Source: Komagataeibacter xylinus (GTDB taxonomy: Bacteria > Pseudomonadota > Alphaproteobacteria > Acetobacterales > Acetobacteraceae). Taken from it: a stretch of 64,000 bases of DNA. Each line of letters opens with the position of its first letter. Position 1 is the first letter of the stretch. Position numbers and translations under genes: made by a program. Positions 31,556-40,789 of this stretch are shown one piece after another. The stretch spans positions 2,269,001 through 2,333,000 of the forward strand of contig NZ_CP041348.1 in NCBI RefSeq assembly GCF_009834365.1, given 5' to 3'. Below the pieces are notes generated by a model. The model saw only the letters and a program-made list of their open reading frames with translations. It ran no database searches and had not been told where the DNA came from.

Positions 31556-33622
31556 GTGGTCAAAGTAACCGTTGACGGTATTGTGGTTGATGTAGCCCCC
31601 GGTTCTTCCGCGCTGCAGGCGTGCGAGGCGGCGGGCAAGGAAATACCGCGCTTTTGCTACCATGAGCGGCTTTCGGTCGCGGGTAACTGCCGCATGTGCC
31701 TTGTTGAAGTATCGGGCGGGCGCAAGCCGGTGGCTTCTTGCGGCTTTCCCATCAGCAATGGCATGCAGATCTTTACCGACACCGCGGTTGTGCGCCGCGC
31801 GCGTAAGGCGGTAATGGAGTTCCTGCTCATCAATCACCCGCTTGACTGCCCCATCTGTGATCAGGGCGGCGAGTGCGACCTGCAGGACCAGGCCTTCGGC
31901 TACGGGGCAGACCATTCGCGCTACCGCGAGAACAAGCGCGCGGTGACCGACAAGTATCTCGGCCCGCTGGTCAAGACGGTCATGACGCGCTGCATCCAGT
32001 GCACGCGCTGCATCCGCTTCTCCACCGAGGTGGCGGGCGTGCCGGAACTTGGTGGCGTATCACGCGGCGAGAACCTCGAGATCACCAATTACGTCGAGAA
32101 GGCGCTGACATCCGAGCTATCAGGGAACCTGATCGACATCTGCCCCGTGGGCGCGCTGACCTCGCAGCCCTACGCCTTCAGCGCGCGGCCGTGGGAGCTC
32201 AAGCGCACGGACTCGATTGATGTGTGCGATGCGGTGGGCACCAACATTGTCATGCAGGCACGCGGGGCATCGGTGCTGCGCATCGTGCCGCGCATCAATG
32301 ATGAAGTGAACGAGGAGTGGCTGGCCGACAAGGGGCGCTTCGTGGTCGATGGCTTCCGCCGCCGCCGCCTTGACCGGCCCTGGGTGCGGGTGGAAGGCAA
32401 GCTCCAGCCTGCAAGCTGGGCGGATGCGTTCTCGCTCATTGCAACGCGCCTCAAGGGCGTGCCGGGTGCGCGCATCGGTGCGATCGCAGGTGACATGTGC
32501 GATGCCGAGAGCCTGATGGCGCTGAAAGACCTGATGGGCATGCTCGGCTCGCCCAATATCGACTGCAGGCAGGACGGCGCGCACTACGATACATCCCGCC
32601 GTGACTTTTACACTTTCAATACCGGCATTGCCGGTATTGATGAGGCGGATGCGCTGCTGATCGTGGGCTCCATCCCCCGGCAGGAAGCCCCGGTGCTCAA
32701 CGCCCGCATCCGCCGGCGGTTTGTTGATGCGGGGCGGGGCAAATTCCCCATCGCCATGATCGGCGCGCCCAATGCCGACCCGACCTACACTGCCACCGTG
32801 CTGGGCGAGGGGCCGGACACGCTGGCAAAGCTCGCGGCAGGCGACCTGCCCTTTGCCGAGGTGCTGGCAAACGCCAAAAACCCCATGATCATCGTGGGCC
32901 ACGGCGCGCTGACCCGCCCCGACGGGCAGGCCATTGCAAACGCATGCTGGAATCTTGCAGTGCAGTCGGGCGCCATCCGCCCCGACTGGCACGGCTTCAA
33001 CGTGCTGCACACGGCAGCGAGCCGTGTGGCCGGGCTGGACCTCGGCCTCGTGCCCGGCCCGCAGGGGCATGACGTGGCGGGCATGCTGGGCGGTGGCGTG
33101 GACGTGCTGTGGCTGATGGGGGCCGATGAGTTCGCGGTGCATGACATCGGTCAGGACACGTTTGTCATCTATCAGGGCCACCATGGTGATGCAGGAGCCG
33201 CGCGGGCGGATGTGATCCTGCCCGGCGCGCTCTATGCCGAAAAGCCGGGCACCTACACCAATACCGAAGGGCGCGTGCAGCAGGCTTTCCGTGCGGTCAT
33301 GCCGCCAGGCGAGGCGCGTGAGGACTGGCGTATCCTGCGTGCCTTCTCGGAGGTGGCGGGCCGCAAGTTGCCCTATGATACGATCGAGGCCCTGCGCGCG
33401 CGCATGGCACAGGCGCATCCGGCCTACGGGCAGGCGGAACACAGGCGGCTTGGCGCAGCGGACACCACGGCCCCCCAGCCGGGCAGCGTGGCGGTGGCGG
33501 CAACGCCCTTTCACCCGGTCATTGCCGATTATTACCTGACCCATGCCGTGTGTCGCGCAAGCCCGACCATGGAAACCTGTTCGGGGATATACGTGCGCCC
33601 CGCAACCGAGGCGGCGGAGTAG
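31556..33622 (+). CDS. nuoG: NADH-quinone oxidoreductase subunit G
   Basis: 688 residues, the largest complex I subunit. The N-terminal 2Fe-2S ferredoxin domain ([21 protein letters not shown]) is followed by the His-Cys cluster motif [19 protein letters not shown] and the two-cluster motif [24 protein letters not shown]. The rest is a molybdopterin-oxidoreductase-like domain that no longer binds molybdenum in complex I. The start is GTG, six bases after nuoF. Confidence 0.96.
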   Translation: MVKVTVDGIVVDVAPGSSALQACEAAGKEIPRFCYHERLSVAGNCRMCLVEVSGGRKPVASCGFPISNGMQIFTDTAVVRRARKAVMEFLLINHPLDCPICDQGGECDLQDQAFGYGADHSRYRENKRAVTDKYLGPLVKTVMTRCIQCTRCIRFSTEVAGVPELGGVSRGENLEITNYVEKALTSELSGNLIDICPVGALTSQPYAFSARPWELKRTDSIDVCDAVGTNIVMQARGASVLRIVPRINDEVNEEWLADKGRFVVDGFRRRRLDRPWVRVEGKLQPASWADAFSLIATRLKGVPGARIGAIAGDMCDAESLMALKDLMGMLGSPNIDCRQDGAHYDTSRRDFYTFNTGIAGIDEADALLIVGSIPRQEAPVLNARIRRRFVDAGRGKFPIAMIGAPNADPTYTATVLGEGPDTLAKLAAGDLPFAEVLANAKNPMIIVGHGALTRPDGQAIANACWNLAVQSGAIRPDWHGFNVLHTAASRVAGLDLGLVPGPQGHDVAGMLGGGVDVLWLMGADEFAVHDIGQDTFVIYQGHHGDAGAARADVILPGALYAEKPGTYTNTEGRVQQAFRAVMPPGEAREDWRILRAFSEVAGRKLPYDTIEALRARMAQAHPAYGQAEHRRLGAADTTAPQPGSVAVAATPFHPVIADYYLTHAVCRASPTMETCSGIYVRPATEAAE

Positions 33623-33626
33623 GGAC

Positions 33627-34649
33627 ATGGCGGATTTCTTCTATCACACCACGCTTGGCCAGATTTTGCTGATCGTGCTGGAATCGCTGGCGGTACTCGT
33701 GCCGCTGCTGCTTGGCGTGGCCTATCTTACGCTGGCCGAGCGCAAGGTGATGGCCGCGATGCAGCTGCGCAAGGGGCCGAACGTGAACGGTCCGTTCGGC
33801 GTGCTCCAGGCCTTTGCCGATGCCATCAAGATGCTGACCAAGGAGACAGTCATTCCATCAGGTGCCAACCGGATGCTGTTCCTGTTCGCGCCGTTCCTCA
33901 CCTTCTCGCTGGCCATGATCGCGTGGGCGGTCATTCCCACCGGCAACGGGCTGGCCATTGCCAACATCAATGTGGGCATTCTCTATCTGCTGGCCATCTC
34001 CTCGCTCGGTGTTTACGGCATGCTGATCGCGGGCTGGGCGTCGAACTCCAAATACGCCTTTCTCGGCGGGCTGCGCTCGGCTGCGCAGATGGTGTCGTAT
34101 GAAGTGTCCATCGGGCTGGTGATCGTGTCGGTGCTGCTGGCGGTGGGCAGCCTCAACCTGAACGACATCGTGCTGGCGCAGCGGCATGTGTGGTTCTGCC
34201 TGCCCATGTTCCCGATGTTCATTGTCTTTTTCATCTCGGCGCTGGCCGAGACCAACCGCGCGCCGTTCGACCTGCCCGAGGGCGAGAGTGAACTGGTGGC
34301 AGGTTTCTTTGTGGAATATTCGGCGCTCGCCTTCGGCCTGTTTTTTCTGGGTGAATACGCGAACATGTTTCTCATGTCCGGCATGGTCAGCATCCTGTTT
34401 CTCGGTGGCTGGCTGCCGCCGCTGGCCATTGCACCCTTTACATGGATACCGGGGCCCCTGTGGCTGATCGCCAAGATCCTGTTCTGCCTGTTCGTGTTCA
34501 TCTGGGTGCGCGCAACATTCCCCCGCTACCGTTACGACCAGTTGATGCGACTGGGCTGGAAGGTGTTCCTGCCGTTCTCGCTGGCGTGGATGGTGCTGAC
34601 GGCGGGGTTCCTGATGGTAACGGGCCTTCTGCCCGGAGGAGCAGGCTGA
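33627..34649 (+). CDS. nuoH: NADH-quinone oxidoreductase subunit H
   Basis: 340-residue membrane subunit next to the quinone cavity. The family stretches [25 protein letters not shown], the loop [23 protein letters not shown] and [17 protein letters not shown] are complete. The ATG at 33627 follows AGGGAC; its stop overlaps nuoI (TGATG). Confidence 0.97.
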   Translation: MADFFYHTTLGQILLIVLESLAVLVPLLLGVAYLTLAERKVMAAMQLRKGPNVNGPFGVLQAFADAIKMLTKETVIPSGANRMLFLFAPFLTFSLAMIAWAVIPTGNGLAIANINVGILYLLAISSLGVYGMLIAGWASNSKYAFLGGLRSAAQMVSYEVSIGLVIVSVLLAVGSLNLNDIVLAQRHVWFCLPMFPMFIVFFISALAETNRAPFDLPEGESELVAGFFVEYSALAFGLFFLGEYANMFLMSGMVSILFLGGWLPPLAIAPFTWIPGPLWLIAKILFCLFVFIWVRATFPRYRYDQLMRLGWKVFLPFSLAWMVLTAGFLMVTGLLPGGAG

Positions 34650-35137
34650 TGAATGCGTTGACCAAAGCCGCCCGTTCCATGCTGCTCGCCGAACTTGCAG
34701 CAGGCATGGGGGCAACGCTGAAGGCGTTTTTCAAGCCCAAGGCCACGATCAACTACCCCTACGAGAAAGGTGTGCTCTCGCCTCGCTTTCGTGGCGAGCA
34801 CGCGCTGCGTCGCTACCCCAATGGGGAGGAACGCTGCATTGCGTGCAAGCTGTGCGAGGCGACATGCCCCGCCGAGGCGATTACCATCGAGGCCGAACCG
34901 CGCGATGACGGCTCGCGCCGCACCACGCGCTACGACATCGACATGACCAAATGCATCTATTGCGGCCTGTGCGAGGAAGCCTGCCCGGTCGATGCGATTG
35001 TCGAGGGGCCGAATTATGAGTTCGCGACCGAAACCCGCGAAGAACTGATGTACGACAAGGACAAGCTGCTGGCCAATGGCGACCGCTGGGAAAGCGTGCT
35101 GGCCCGCAGGCTCGAGCTTGATGCCCCGTACCGCTGA
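34649..35137 (+). CDS. nuoI: NADH-quinone oxidoreductase subunit I
   Basis: 162-residue ferredoxin-type subunit carrying two 4Fe-4S clusters. Both motifs are complete: [18 protein letters not shown] and [26 protein letters not shown] precedes the ATG that overlaps the nuoH stop. Confidence 0.97.
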   Translation: MNALTKAARSMLLAELAAGMGATLKAFFKPKATINYPYEKGVLSPRFRGEHALRRYPNGEERCIACKLCEATCPAEAITIEAEPRDDGSRRTTRYDIDMTKCIYCGLCEEACPVDAIVEGPNYEFATETREELMYDKDKLLANGDRWESVLARRLELDAPYR

Positions 35138-35195
35138 ACGTGCATGGCCGCCCCGGCCCATGTCGGGGCAGCCTTGCCAGCAGGAGGAAACATCC

Positions 35196-35219
35196 ATGCG
35201 GCAGGAAACCTACCCATGA
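35196..35219 (+). other. seven-codon leader ORF overlapping the nuoJ start
   Basis: AGGAGG lies seven bases before an ATG that opens a seven-codon frame (MRQETYP). Its TGA overlaps the nuoJ ATG at 35216 as ATGA. The best ribosome-binding site between nuoI and nuoJ therefore belongs to this mini-frame, so it may deliver ribosomes to nuoJ by coupling. No conservation data are available. Confidence 0.4.
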
Positions 35220-35989
35220 TGACCCAGATTGTCTTTTACGTTTTTGCTGCGGTTCTGGTCCTGTCCGCCACCATGGTGGTGAGCGCGCGCAACCCGGTGC
35301 ATTCGGTGCTGTTCCTGATCCTTGCGTTCTTCAACGCAGCAGGCCTGTTCCTGATTGCAGGCGCCGAGTTCCTGGCGATGACGCTGGTCATTGTCTATGT
35401 GGGCGCGGTCGCGGTCCTGTTCCTGTTCGTGGTCATGATGCTGGATGTCAACTTCACGCAGATGCGTGAAGGCGTGCAGCGTTATGCGCCCATTGGTGGT
35501 GTTGTGGGTGGCGTGCTGCTGGTTGAACTGCTCATGGCGTTCATGCACTGGCGGTCGGCTTCCAATATCGGGCAGATCGCGCATCTCGCGCCCTCATCGC
35601 CCACGCGCACCAATACGGCGGCGCTCGGCGATGTGATCTACACCCACTACATCTTCCTGTTCCAGACCTGCGCGCTGGTGCTGCTTGTCGCCATGATCGG
35701 GGCCATCGTGCTCACCCTGCGCGAGCGGCCCACCGGGCGGCGGCAGAACATCGACCGCCAGCACGACCGCACCGCCGCTGATTCACTTGAAATGCTGCAG
35801 GTGCCGCTTGGCGCGGGCGTTGATGCGCAGGGCGGCTTCCTGCGCCCGCATGAAAGCTACGACATCGCTGCCGTGCCCGGCACCTATGGCACCGAGGCCT
35901 GGCGCGTGGCGGAGGCACACGAAACAGCCAGCACCGCGCTGGTGATCACAACGCCTGCGCACGGCACGAAAGGAGAGGGCGATGAATAG
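35216..35989 (+). CDS. nuoJ: NADH-quinone oxidoreductase subunit J
   Basis: About 257 residues. The first ~165 are the usual five-helix NuoJ membrane domain, including the [28 protein letters not shown] helix with its pi-bulge region. About 85 further residues form a hydrophilic C-terminal extension (from RERPTGRRQ), so the protein is longer than the roughly 185-200 residues common in the family. Tandem ATGs at 35216 and 35219 are both possible. Its end overlaps nuoK. Confidence 0.94.
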   Translation: MMTQIVFYVFAAVLVLSATMVVSARNPVHSVLFLILAFFNAAGLFLIAGAEFLAMTLVIVYVGAVAVLFLFVVMMLDVNFTQMREGVQRYAPIGGVVGGVLLVELLMAFMHWRSASNIGQIAHLAPSSPTRTNTAALGDVIYTHYIFLFQTCALVLLVAMIGAIVLTLRERPTGRRQNIDRQHDRTAADSLEMLQVPLGAGVDAQGGFLRPHESYDIAAVPGTYGTEAWRVAEAHETASTALVITTPAHGTKGEGDE

Positions 35990-36305
35990 CCCGATTGAGG
36001 CCATCGGCCTGACACCCTACCTGAGCATTGGCGCGATCCTGCTGGTGCTGGGGGTGTTCGGCATTTTTCTCAACCGCAAGAACGTCATCATCATCCTGAT
36101 GTCGATCGAGCTGATCCTGCTTTCGGCCAATATCAATTTCGTGGCGTTTTCAGCGGCTACCGGCGACCTGTCGGGTCAGGTGATGACCCTGTTCGTGCTG
36201 ACCATCGCGGCTGCGGAATCCGCCATCGGGCTGGCCATTGTCACGGTGTATTTCCGTAATCGCGGCTCGATTGAAGTCGACGATATTACGATGATGAAGG
36301 GGTAA
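35982..36305 (+). CDS. nuoK: NADH-quinone oxidoreductase subunit K
   Basis: 107-residue three-helix membrane subunit of complex I. The two buried glutamates of the proton path are in [14 protein letters not shown] and [13 protein letters not shown]. The start overlaps the nuoJ end by eight bases. Confidence 0.97.
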   Translation: MNSPIEAIGLTPYLSIGAILLVLGVFGIFLNRKNVIIILMSIELILLSANINFVAFSAATGDLSGQVMTLFVLTIAAAESAIGLAIVTVYFRNRGSIEVDDITMMKG

Positions 36306-36310
36306 GGGAA

Positions 36311-38248
36311 ATGCAGGCGGCATCCTTCCTTTTTGAAGTCGCGGTCTTCGCGCCCCTGATCGGGTTTCTGCTCGCTGGTGGCTTTGGCCGCCTGATGGGT
36401 GATGGCGCGGCGCGGTTCACCACAATTGCCCTCATGCTGTGTGCGGCGCTGTCCGCCATTGGCGTGCTGGGGTTCGAGATGGGGGGCGTGAACCCCATCG
36501 TCGTGCCCGTGGCGGACTGGATCCACGCGGCAGGCTTTACGGCCGACTGGCAATTGCGCATGGACATGCTCTCGGTTAGCGTGGTGGCCATGGTCACGAC
36601 CGTGTCGCTGCTGGTGCATGTGTACAGCGTGGGCTACATGGCGCACGACGCGCAGCCGGTCTACCGCTTCTTTGCCTATCTCTCGCTGTTCACTTTCGCC
36701 ATGCTCATGCTGGTCACGTCCGACAACCTGCTTCAGCTCTTCTTCGGCTGGGAAGGGGTGGGGCTGGCGAGCTACCTGCTGATTGGCTACTGGTATGACC
36801 GCCCCGCCGCGTGTGCTGCGGCCATCAAGGCGTTCGTGGTCAACCGCATTGCCGACCTGTTCTTCCTTGTCGGCATCTCGCTCATCTACATCCGGCTGGG
36901 CAGCGTGTCGTATGATGCGATCTTCGCCGCCATTCCCTATCACGTGCATGACACGTTCCAGCTTTTCGGCACGCATCCGCTGCTGGAGGTGATCGCCACC
37001 CTGCTGTTCATCGGCGCCATGGGCAAGTCGGCGCAGCTTTTCCTGCACACCTGGCTGCCCGATGCGATGGAGGGGCCAACCCCGGTCTCGGCGCTGATTC
37101 ACGCGGCCACCATGGTCACGGCGGGCGTGTTCCTGATGGTGCGCATGTCGCCGCTGGTGGAACTCGCCCCCATAACCCGCGACTTCATTATTCTCATTGG
37201 CGGCACCACCAGCTTCTTTGCCGCCACCGTGGGGCTGGTTCAGCCCGATATCAAGCGTACCATTGCCTATTCCACCTGCTCGCAGCTTGGCTACATGTTC
37301 GTGGCCGTTGGCGTGGGGGCATATCAGGCCTCGATGTTCCACCTCACCACGCATGCTTTCTTCAAGGCGCTTTTGTTCCTTGGCGCGGGCTGCGTGATCC
37401 ATGCCGTGCATGACGAACAGGACATGTTCCGCATGGGCGGGCTGTGGCGGAAGATCCCCTATACCTACGCCGCCATGTGGATTGGCAGCCTCGCGCTGGC
37501 CGGTATCTTTCCGTTCGCGGGCTACTGGTCGAAGGACGCTATTTTAGAGGCCGCATGGATGTCGGGTTCCTCCATGGGCCATTATGGCTGGATGATGGGC
37601 TGCATCACCGCGTTCCTCACCGCTCTGTATAGCTGGCGGCTGATCTTCCTGGTGTTCCATGGCAAGCCGCGTGATGCCCACCTGCATGAGGGCGCGCATG
37701 AAAGCCCGCCTTCGATGATGGTGCCGCTCGCGGTCCTGTCGGTCGGCGCCGTGCTGGCGGGCGTGGTGCTGGCGCCGTTCTATGTAGGTGCCAACCAGGC
37801 CGGGTTCTGGGGCGGGGCGATTGCCAGCCTGCCGGGGCATGACATCATGGAGCGCCTTGAACAGACGCCGGACCTGATTGCGCTGGTGCCGACCTTCGCA
37901 GGCGTTGCGGGCATTGCCGTGGCCTATCTGTGCTACATGGCAAGCCCCGGCATTCCGGCTACGCTGGCCCGCAGCCTGCGCCCGCTTTACCTGTTCCTGC
38001 TCAACAAATGGTATTTCGATGAGGTGTACGATGCCGTGTTCGTGCGCCCCTACCGTGCGCTGGCGCGGCTGTTGTGGAAGGGCGCTGACGAAGGCGTGGT
38101 CGAGGCCATACCCGAAGGGCTGGCCCGCCTGACTGCAGGTAGTGCCGGGCAGGCCGTGCGGGTGCAGACCGGGTCGATGGCGGTCTATGCCTTTTCCATG
38201 CTGATCGGGCTGGTGGTGCTGCTGACCACCATCCTGTTCGCCCGCTAA
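36311..38248 (+). CDS. nuoL: NADH-quinone oxidoreductase subunit L
   Basis: 645-residue antiporter-like proton-pumping subunit. Landmarks are FFGWEGVGLASYLLIGYWY, GAMGKSAQLFLHTWLPDAMEGPTPVSALIHAATMVTAGVFL and the C-terminal lateral helix that ends in the terminal membrane anchor. The gene is full length. The next gene, 25 nt on, is nuoN rather than nuoM. Confidence 0.97.
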   Translation: MQAASFLFEVAVFAPLIGFLLAGGFGRLMGDGAARFTTIALMLCAALSAIGVLGFEMGGVNPIVVPVADWIHAAGFTADWQLRMDMLSVSVVAMVTTVSLLVHVYSVGYMAHDAQPVYRFFAYLSLFTFAMLMLVTSDNLLQLFFGWEGVGLASYLLIGYWYDRPAACAAAIKAFVVNRIADLFFLVGISLIYIRLGSVSYDAIFAAIPYHVHDTFQLFGTHPLLEVIATLLFIGAMGKSAQLFLHTWLPDAMEGPTPVSALIHAATMVTAGVFLMVRMSPLVELAPITRDFIILIGGTTSFFAATVGLVQPDIKRTIAYSTCSQLGYMFVAVGVGAYQASMFHLTTHAFFKALLFLGAGCVIHAVHDEQDMFRMGGLWRKIPYTYAAMWIGSLALAGIFPFAGYWSKDAILEAAWMSGSSMGHYGWMMGCITAFLTALYSWRLIFLVFHGKPRDAHLHEGAHESPPSMMVPLAVLSVGAVLAGVVLAPFYVGANQAGFWGGAIASLPGHDIMERLEQTPDLIALVPTFAGVAGIAVAYLCYMASPGIPATLARSLRPLYLFLLNKWYFDEVYDAVFVRPYRALARLLWKGADEGVVEAIPEGLARLTAGSAGQAVRVQTGSMAVYAFSMLIGLVVLLTTILFAR

Positions 38249-38273
38249 CCCCAGCGATGTCAGGGTCAAACCA

Positions 38274-39698
38274 ATGAACTGGACACTTGCTCTGCCCGAA
38301 ATCGTGCTGGCCCTGTCCGGGCTGGTCATCCTGCTGGCCGGGGTGATGCAAAAGCGCGGTCAGGCTTTCTTTTCGTGCACCATGATGACGCTGTTCGCCC
38401 TGGTGGTGACGGCGGCCCTCGTGGTGCTCTCGCCCGATGGCACGGGTTACAGCCATGTTTTCATCAATGATGGCTTCGCGCGCTTCATGAAGGTGCTGGC
38501 GCTGGCGGGAGCGGCACTCTCGCTGGTGCTGGGCATTGGCTATGCGCGCGAGATGGAAATCGACAAATTCGAGTTCCCCGTGCTGGTGCTGTTCTCGACC
38601 CTTGGCGCCATGATCATGGCCTCATCGGGCAACCTCATGACGCTGTTCGTGGGGCTGGAGCTGTCATCGCTGTCCATCTACATCCTGTGCGCGTTTGCGC
38701 GTGATCAGGTTACGGCGGCAGAGGCGGGCCTGAAGTATTTCGTGCTGGGCTCGCTGGCCTCGGGCATCCTGCTTTATGGCATCTCGCTGGCTTACGGCTT
38801 TGCAGGCACGCTGGACTATGCCGGGTTGCAGCAGGCGGTGCGCGGCAGCGCCGTGCTGCCTGCGGGGCTTATGGTGGGCATCGTGTTCGTGCTGGTGGGG
38901 CTGTGCTTCAAGCTGTCCATGGTACCGTTCCATATGTGGACGCCCGATGTTTACCAGGGCGCCCCCACCTCGGTCACCGCCTATATGGCTGGTGCGCCCA
39001 AGATTGCAGCGTTTGCCGTGCTGCTGCGGGTCATGGCGGGACCGTTCGGCTCGATGGCGCATCAGTGGCAGTTGCTGATCGAGGTGGTCTCGGCGGCGTC
39101 GATGGTGTTTGGCGCGCTCGCGGCCATTCCGCAGGGCAATATCAAGCGGCTCATGGCGTATTCCTCCATCGGGCATATGGGCTACGCCATGATCGGGCTT
39201 GCGGCAGGCACGGCGGAGGGCACGCGCGGCACGCTGGTCTATCTGGTGACGTATCTGTTCATGAACGTGGGCGCGTTCGCGGGCATCGTGGCCATGCGGC
39301 GCAAGGGGCGTGCGGTCAGCCGCATCAGCGACCTTGCAGGACTGGGCCGCACCGACCCGGGCATGGCGCTGGCCATGGCGGTGTTCATGTTCTCCATGGC
39401 AGGCGCACCGCCGCTGGCAGGCTTTTTTGGCAAGTTGATGGTGTTCTATGCCGCGATCAACGCCCAGCTTTACGGGCTGGCGGCAATCGGTATCATCAGT
39501 AGCGTGGTCGGGGCGTATTATTATATACGCATCGTCAAGATCATGTTTTTTGATGCTGCAGCCCCGGCGCTGGACCGCGCGCCGGTTTCGGTCTCGTTCG
39601 TCTCCGCCGGCATGGGGCTGGTGACGGTGTTCTTCATCGTGGCACTCGGCCCGGTTGCCACGGCAGCGCAGGCGGCGGCAGGCGCATTGTTCAGGTAG
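38274..39698 (+). CDS. nuoN: NADH-quinone oxidoreductase subunit N
   Basis: 474-residue antiporter-like subunit. VGLELSSLSIYILCAFARD, FKLSMVPFHMWTPDVYQGAPTSVTAYMAGAPKIAAFAVLLR and GAPPLAGFFGKLMVF identify it as NuoN rather than NuoM (no HTWLPDAHTEAP-type motif). It is the last nuo gene; birA follows after three bases. Confidence 0.95.
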   Translation: MNWTLALPEIVLALSGLVILLAGVMQKRGQAFFSCTMMTLFALVVTAALVVLSPDGTGYSHVFINDGFARFMKVLALAGAALSLVLGIGYAREMEIDKFEFPVLVLFSTLGAMIMASSGNLMTLFVGLELSSLSIYILCAFARDQVTAAEAGLKYFVLGSLASGILLYGISLAYGFAGTLDYAGLQQAVRGSAVLPAGLMVGIVFVLVGLCFKLSMVPFHMWTPDVYQGAPTSVTAYMAGAPKIAAFAVLLRVMAGPFGSMAHQWQLLIEVVSAASMVFGALAAIPQGNIKRLMAYSSIGHMGYAMIGLAAGTAEGTRGTLVYLVTYLFMNVGAFAGIVAMRRKGRAVSRISDLAGLGRTDPGMALAMAVFMFSMAGAPPLAGFFGKLMVFYAAINAQLYGLAAIGIISSVVGAYYYIRIVKIMFFDAAAPALDRAPVSVSFVSAGMGLVTVFFIVALGPVATAAQAAAGALFR

Positions 39699-39701
39699 TT
39701 C

Positions 39702-40493
39702 ATGACCCATAGCCCCTCTGCTTTCCGCACCATGAGCATTCCCCGCAATGGGGGGCGTACATGGCAGTTGCAGGTGCACGACAGGCTCGGCTCCACATCC
39801 GACCTGTGCAAGGACATGCTGGCGAAAGGGCAGGGGCAGGACGGGCTTGCGGTGCTCGCACTTGAACAGACAGCCGGGCGCGGCAGCCGGGGGCGCGAGT
39901 GGCGTGATCCGGGGGGCAATCTGGCGCTGTCTGTCATGTTGGTGGGGCAGGGGGCCGTGGTGCCGGTGGGGGCATGGCCGTTCATTGCGGGGCTTGCGCT
40001 GCATGATGCCGTTGCGGGTTTTGTGCCCTCACCAGCCGGGTTGCAACTCAAATGGCCCAATGACCTGCTGCTGCACGGGCGCAAGATGGCGGGTATCCTG
40101 ATCGAGACCGGGGCGGGTGAGACCGGGCCGTGGCAGGTGATCGGCATGGGGGCCAACCTGAAAGCTGCCCCGCGCATAGAAGGCCGCGAACTGGCCTGCC
40201 TGGCCGAATGTGGCGTTACGGTCAGCCCGCCCGACATGGCGCGCGCCGTGCTGCGTGCACTCGATGCGTGGCTTGAATGCCATGCGGCGCAGGGATTTGG
40301 CGCCATACGCACAGCGTGGCTGGCGCGTGCGCACCCGCCGGGCACGCAACTGCGTGTGGTGGCAGGCAACCAGGCTTTCAGCGGCACGTTTGCCGGGCTG
40401 GCGGATGATGGAATCCTGCTGCTCGACACGCCCGCAGGCCCCCGGCAGGTGGTGACGGGCGAGGTGCTTATGGCGGGTGGCGGGCAAGAATAA
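39702..40493 (+). CDS. birA: biotin--[acetyl-CoA-carboxylase] ligase
   Basis: 263-residue ligase that loads biotin on carboxylases. The catalytic loop GRGSRGREW and the KWPNDLLLHGRKMAGILIE segment are present, with a small C-terminal SH3-like domain. The N-terminal DNA-binding domain of E. coli BirA is absent, so it is a mono-functional enzyme. It starts three bases after nuoN, as in many alphaproteobacteria. Confidence 0.93.
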   Translation: MTHSPSAFRTMSIPRNGGRTWQLQVHDRLGSTSDLCKDMLAKGQGQDGLAVLALEQTAGRGSRGREWRDPGGNLALSVMLVGQGAVVPVGAWPFIAGLALHDAVAGFVPSPAGLQLKWPNDLLLHGRKMAGILIETGAGETGPWQVIGMGANLKAAPRIEGRELACLAECGVTVSPPDMARAVLRALDAWLECHAAQGFGAIRTAWLARAHPPGTQLRVVAGNQAFSGTFAGLADDGILLLDTPAGPRQVVTGEVLMAGGGQE

Positions 40494-40789
40494 TCCGCCC
40501 CGATTGCGGAAAGAGATTTAAGTCAGAGGGATTACATGATAATCCCTTGCATGAATTCATCGTGCGTCGTTTTGTTTCGGTGCGGTGTCGAACGCCATTT
40601 TCCGGGCGGGAAATGCGCTGGTTCCACCGCCTGCTTCAGATCGCGCACACTGCCAGCTACTGGCGAGAACAGGATCTTGGCCCTGATCGGGCTGACAACA
40701 GGACAGGCAAACCGGCACGGAACAGGCGTTCCGGGCCCTTTCTTCAAACGCATCTTCCAACCCATGATATCTTGTAACAGGATTTTTTA
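40494..40789. other. 296-nt gap between birA and rnj, no recognised gene
   Basis: Small frames of 76-84 codons exist on the plus strand but have no family signature and no clear ribosome-binding site. I see no type III pantothenate kinase (coaX), which often sits here in related bacteria, and no good terminator. A promoter for rnj is likely but not evident. Confidence 0.5.
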
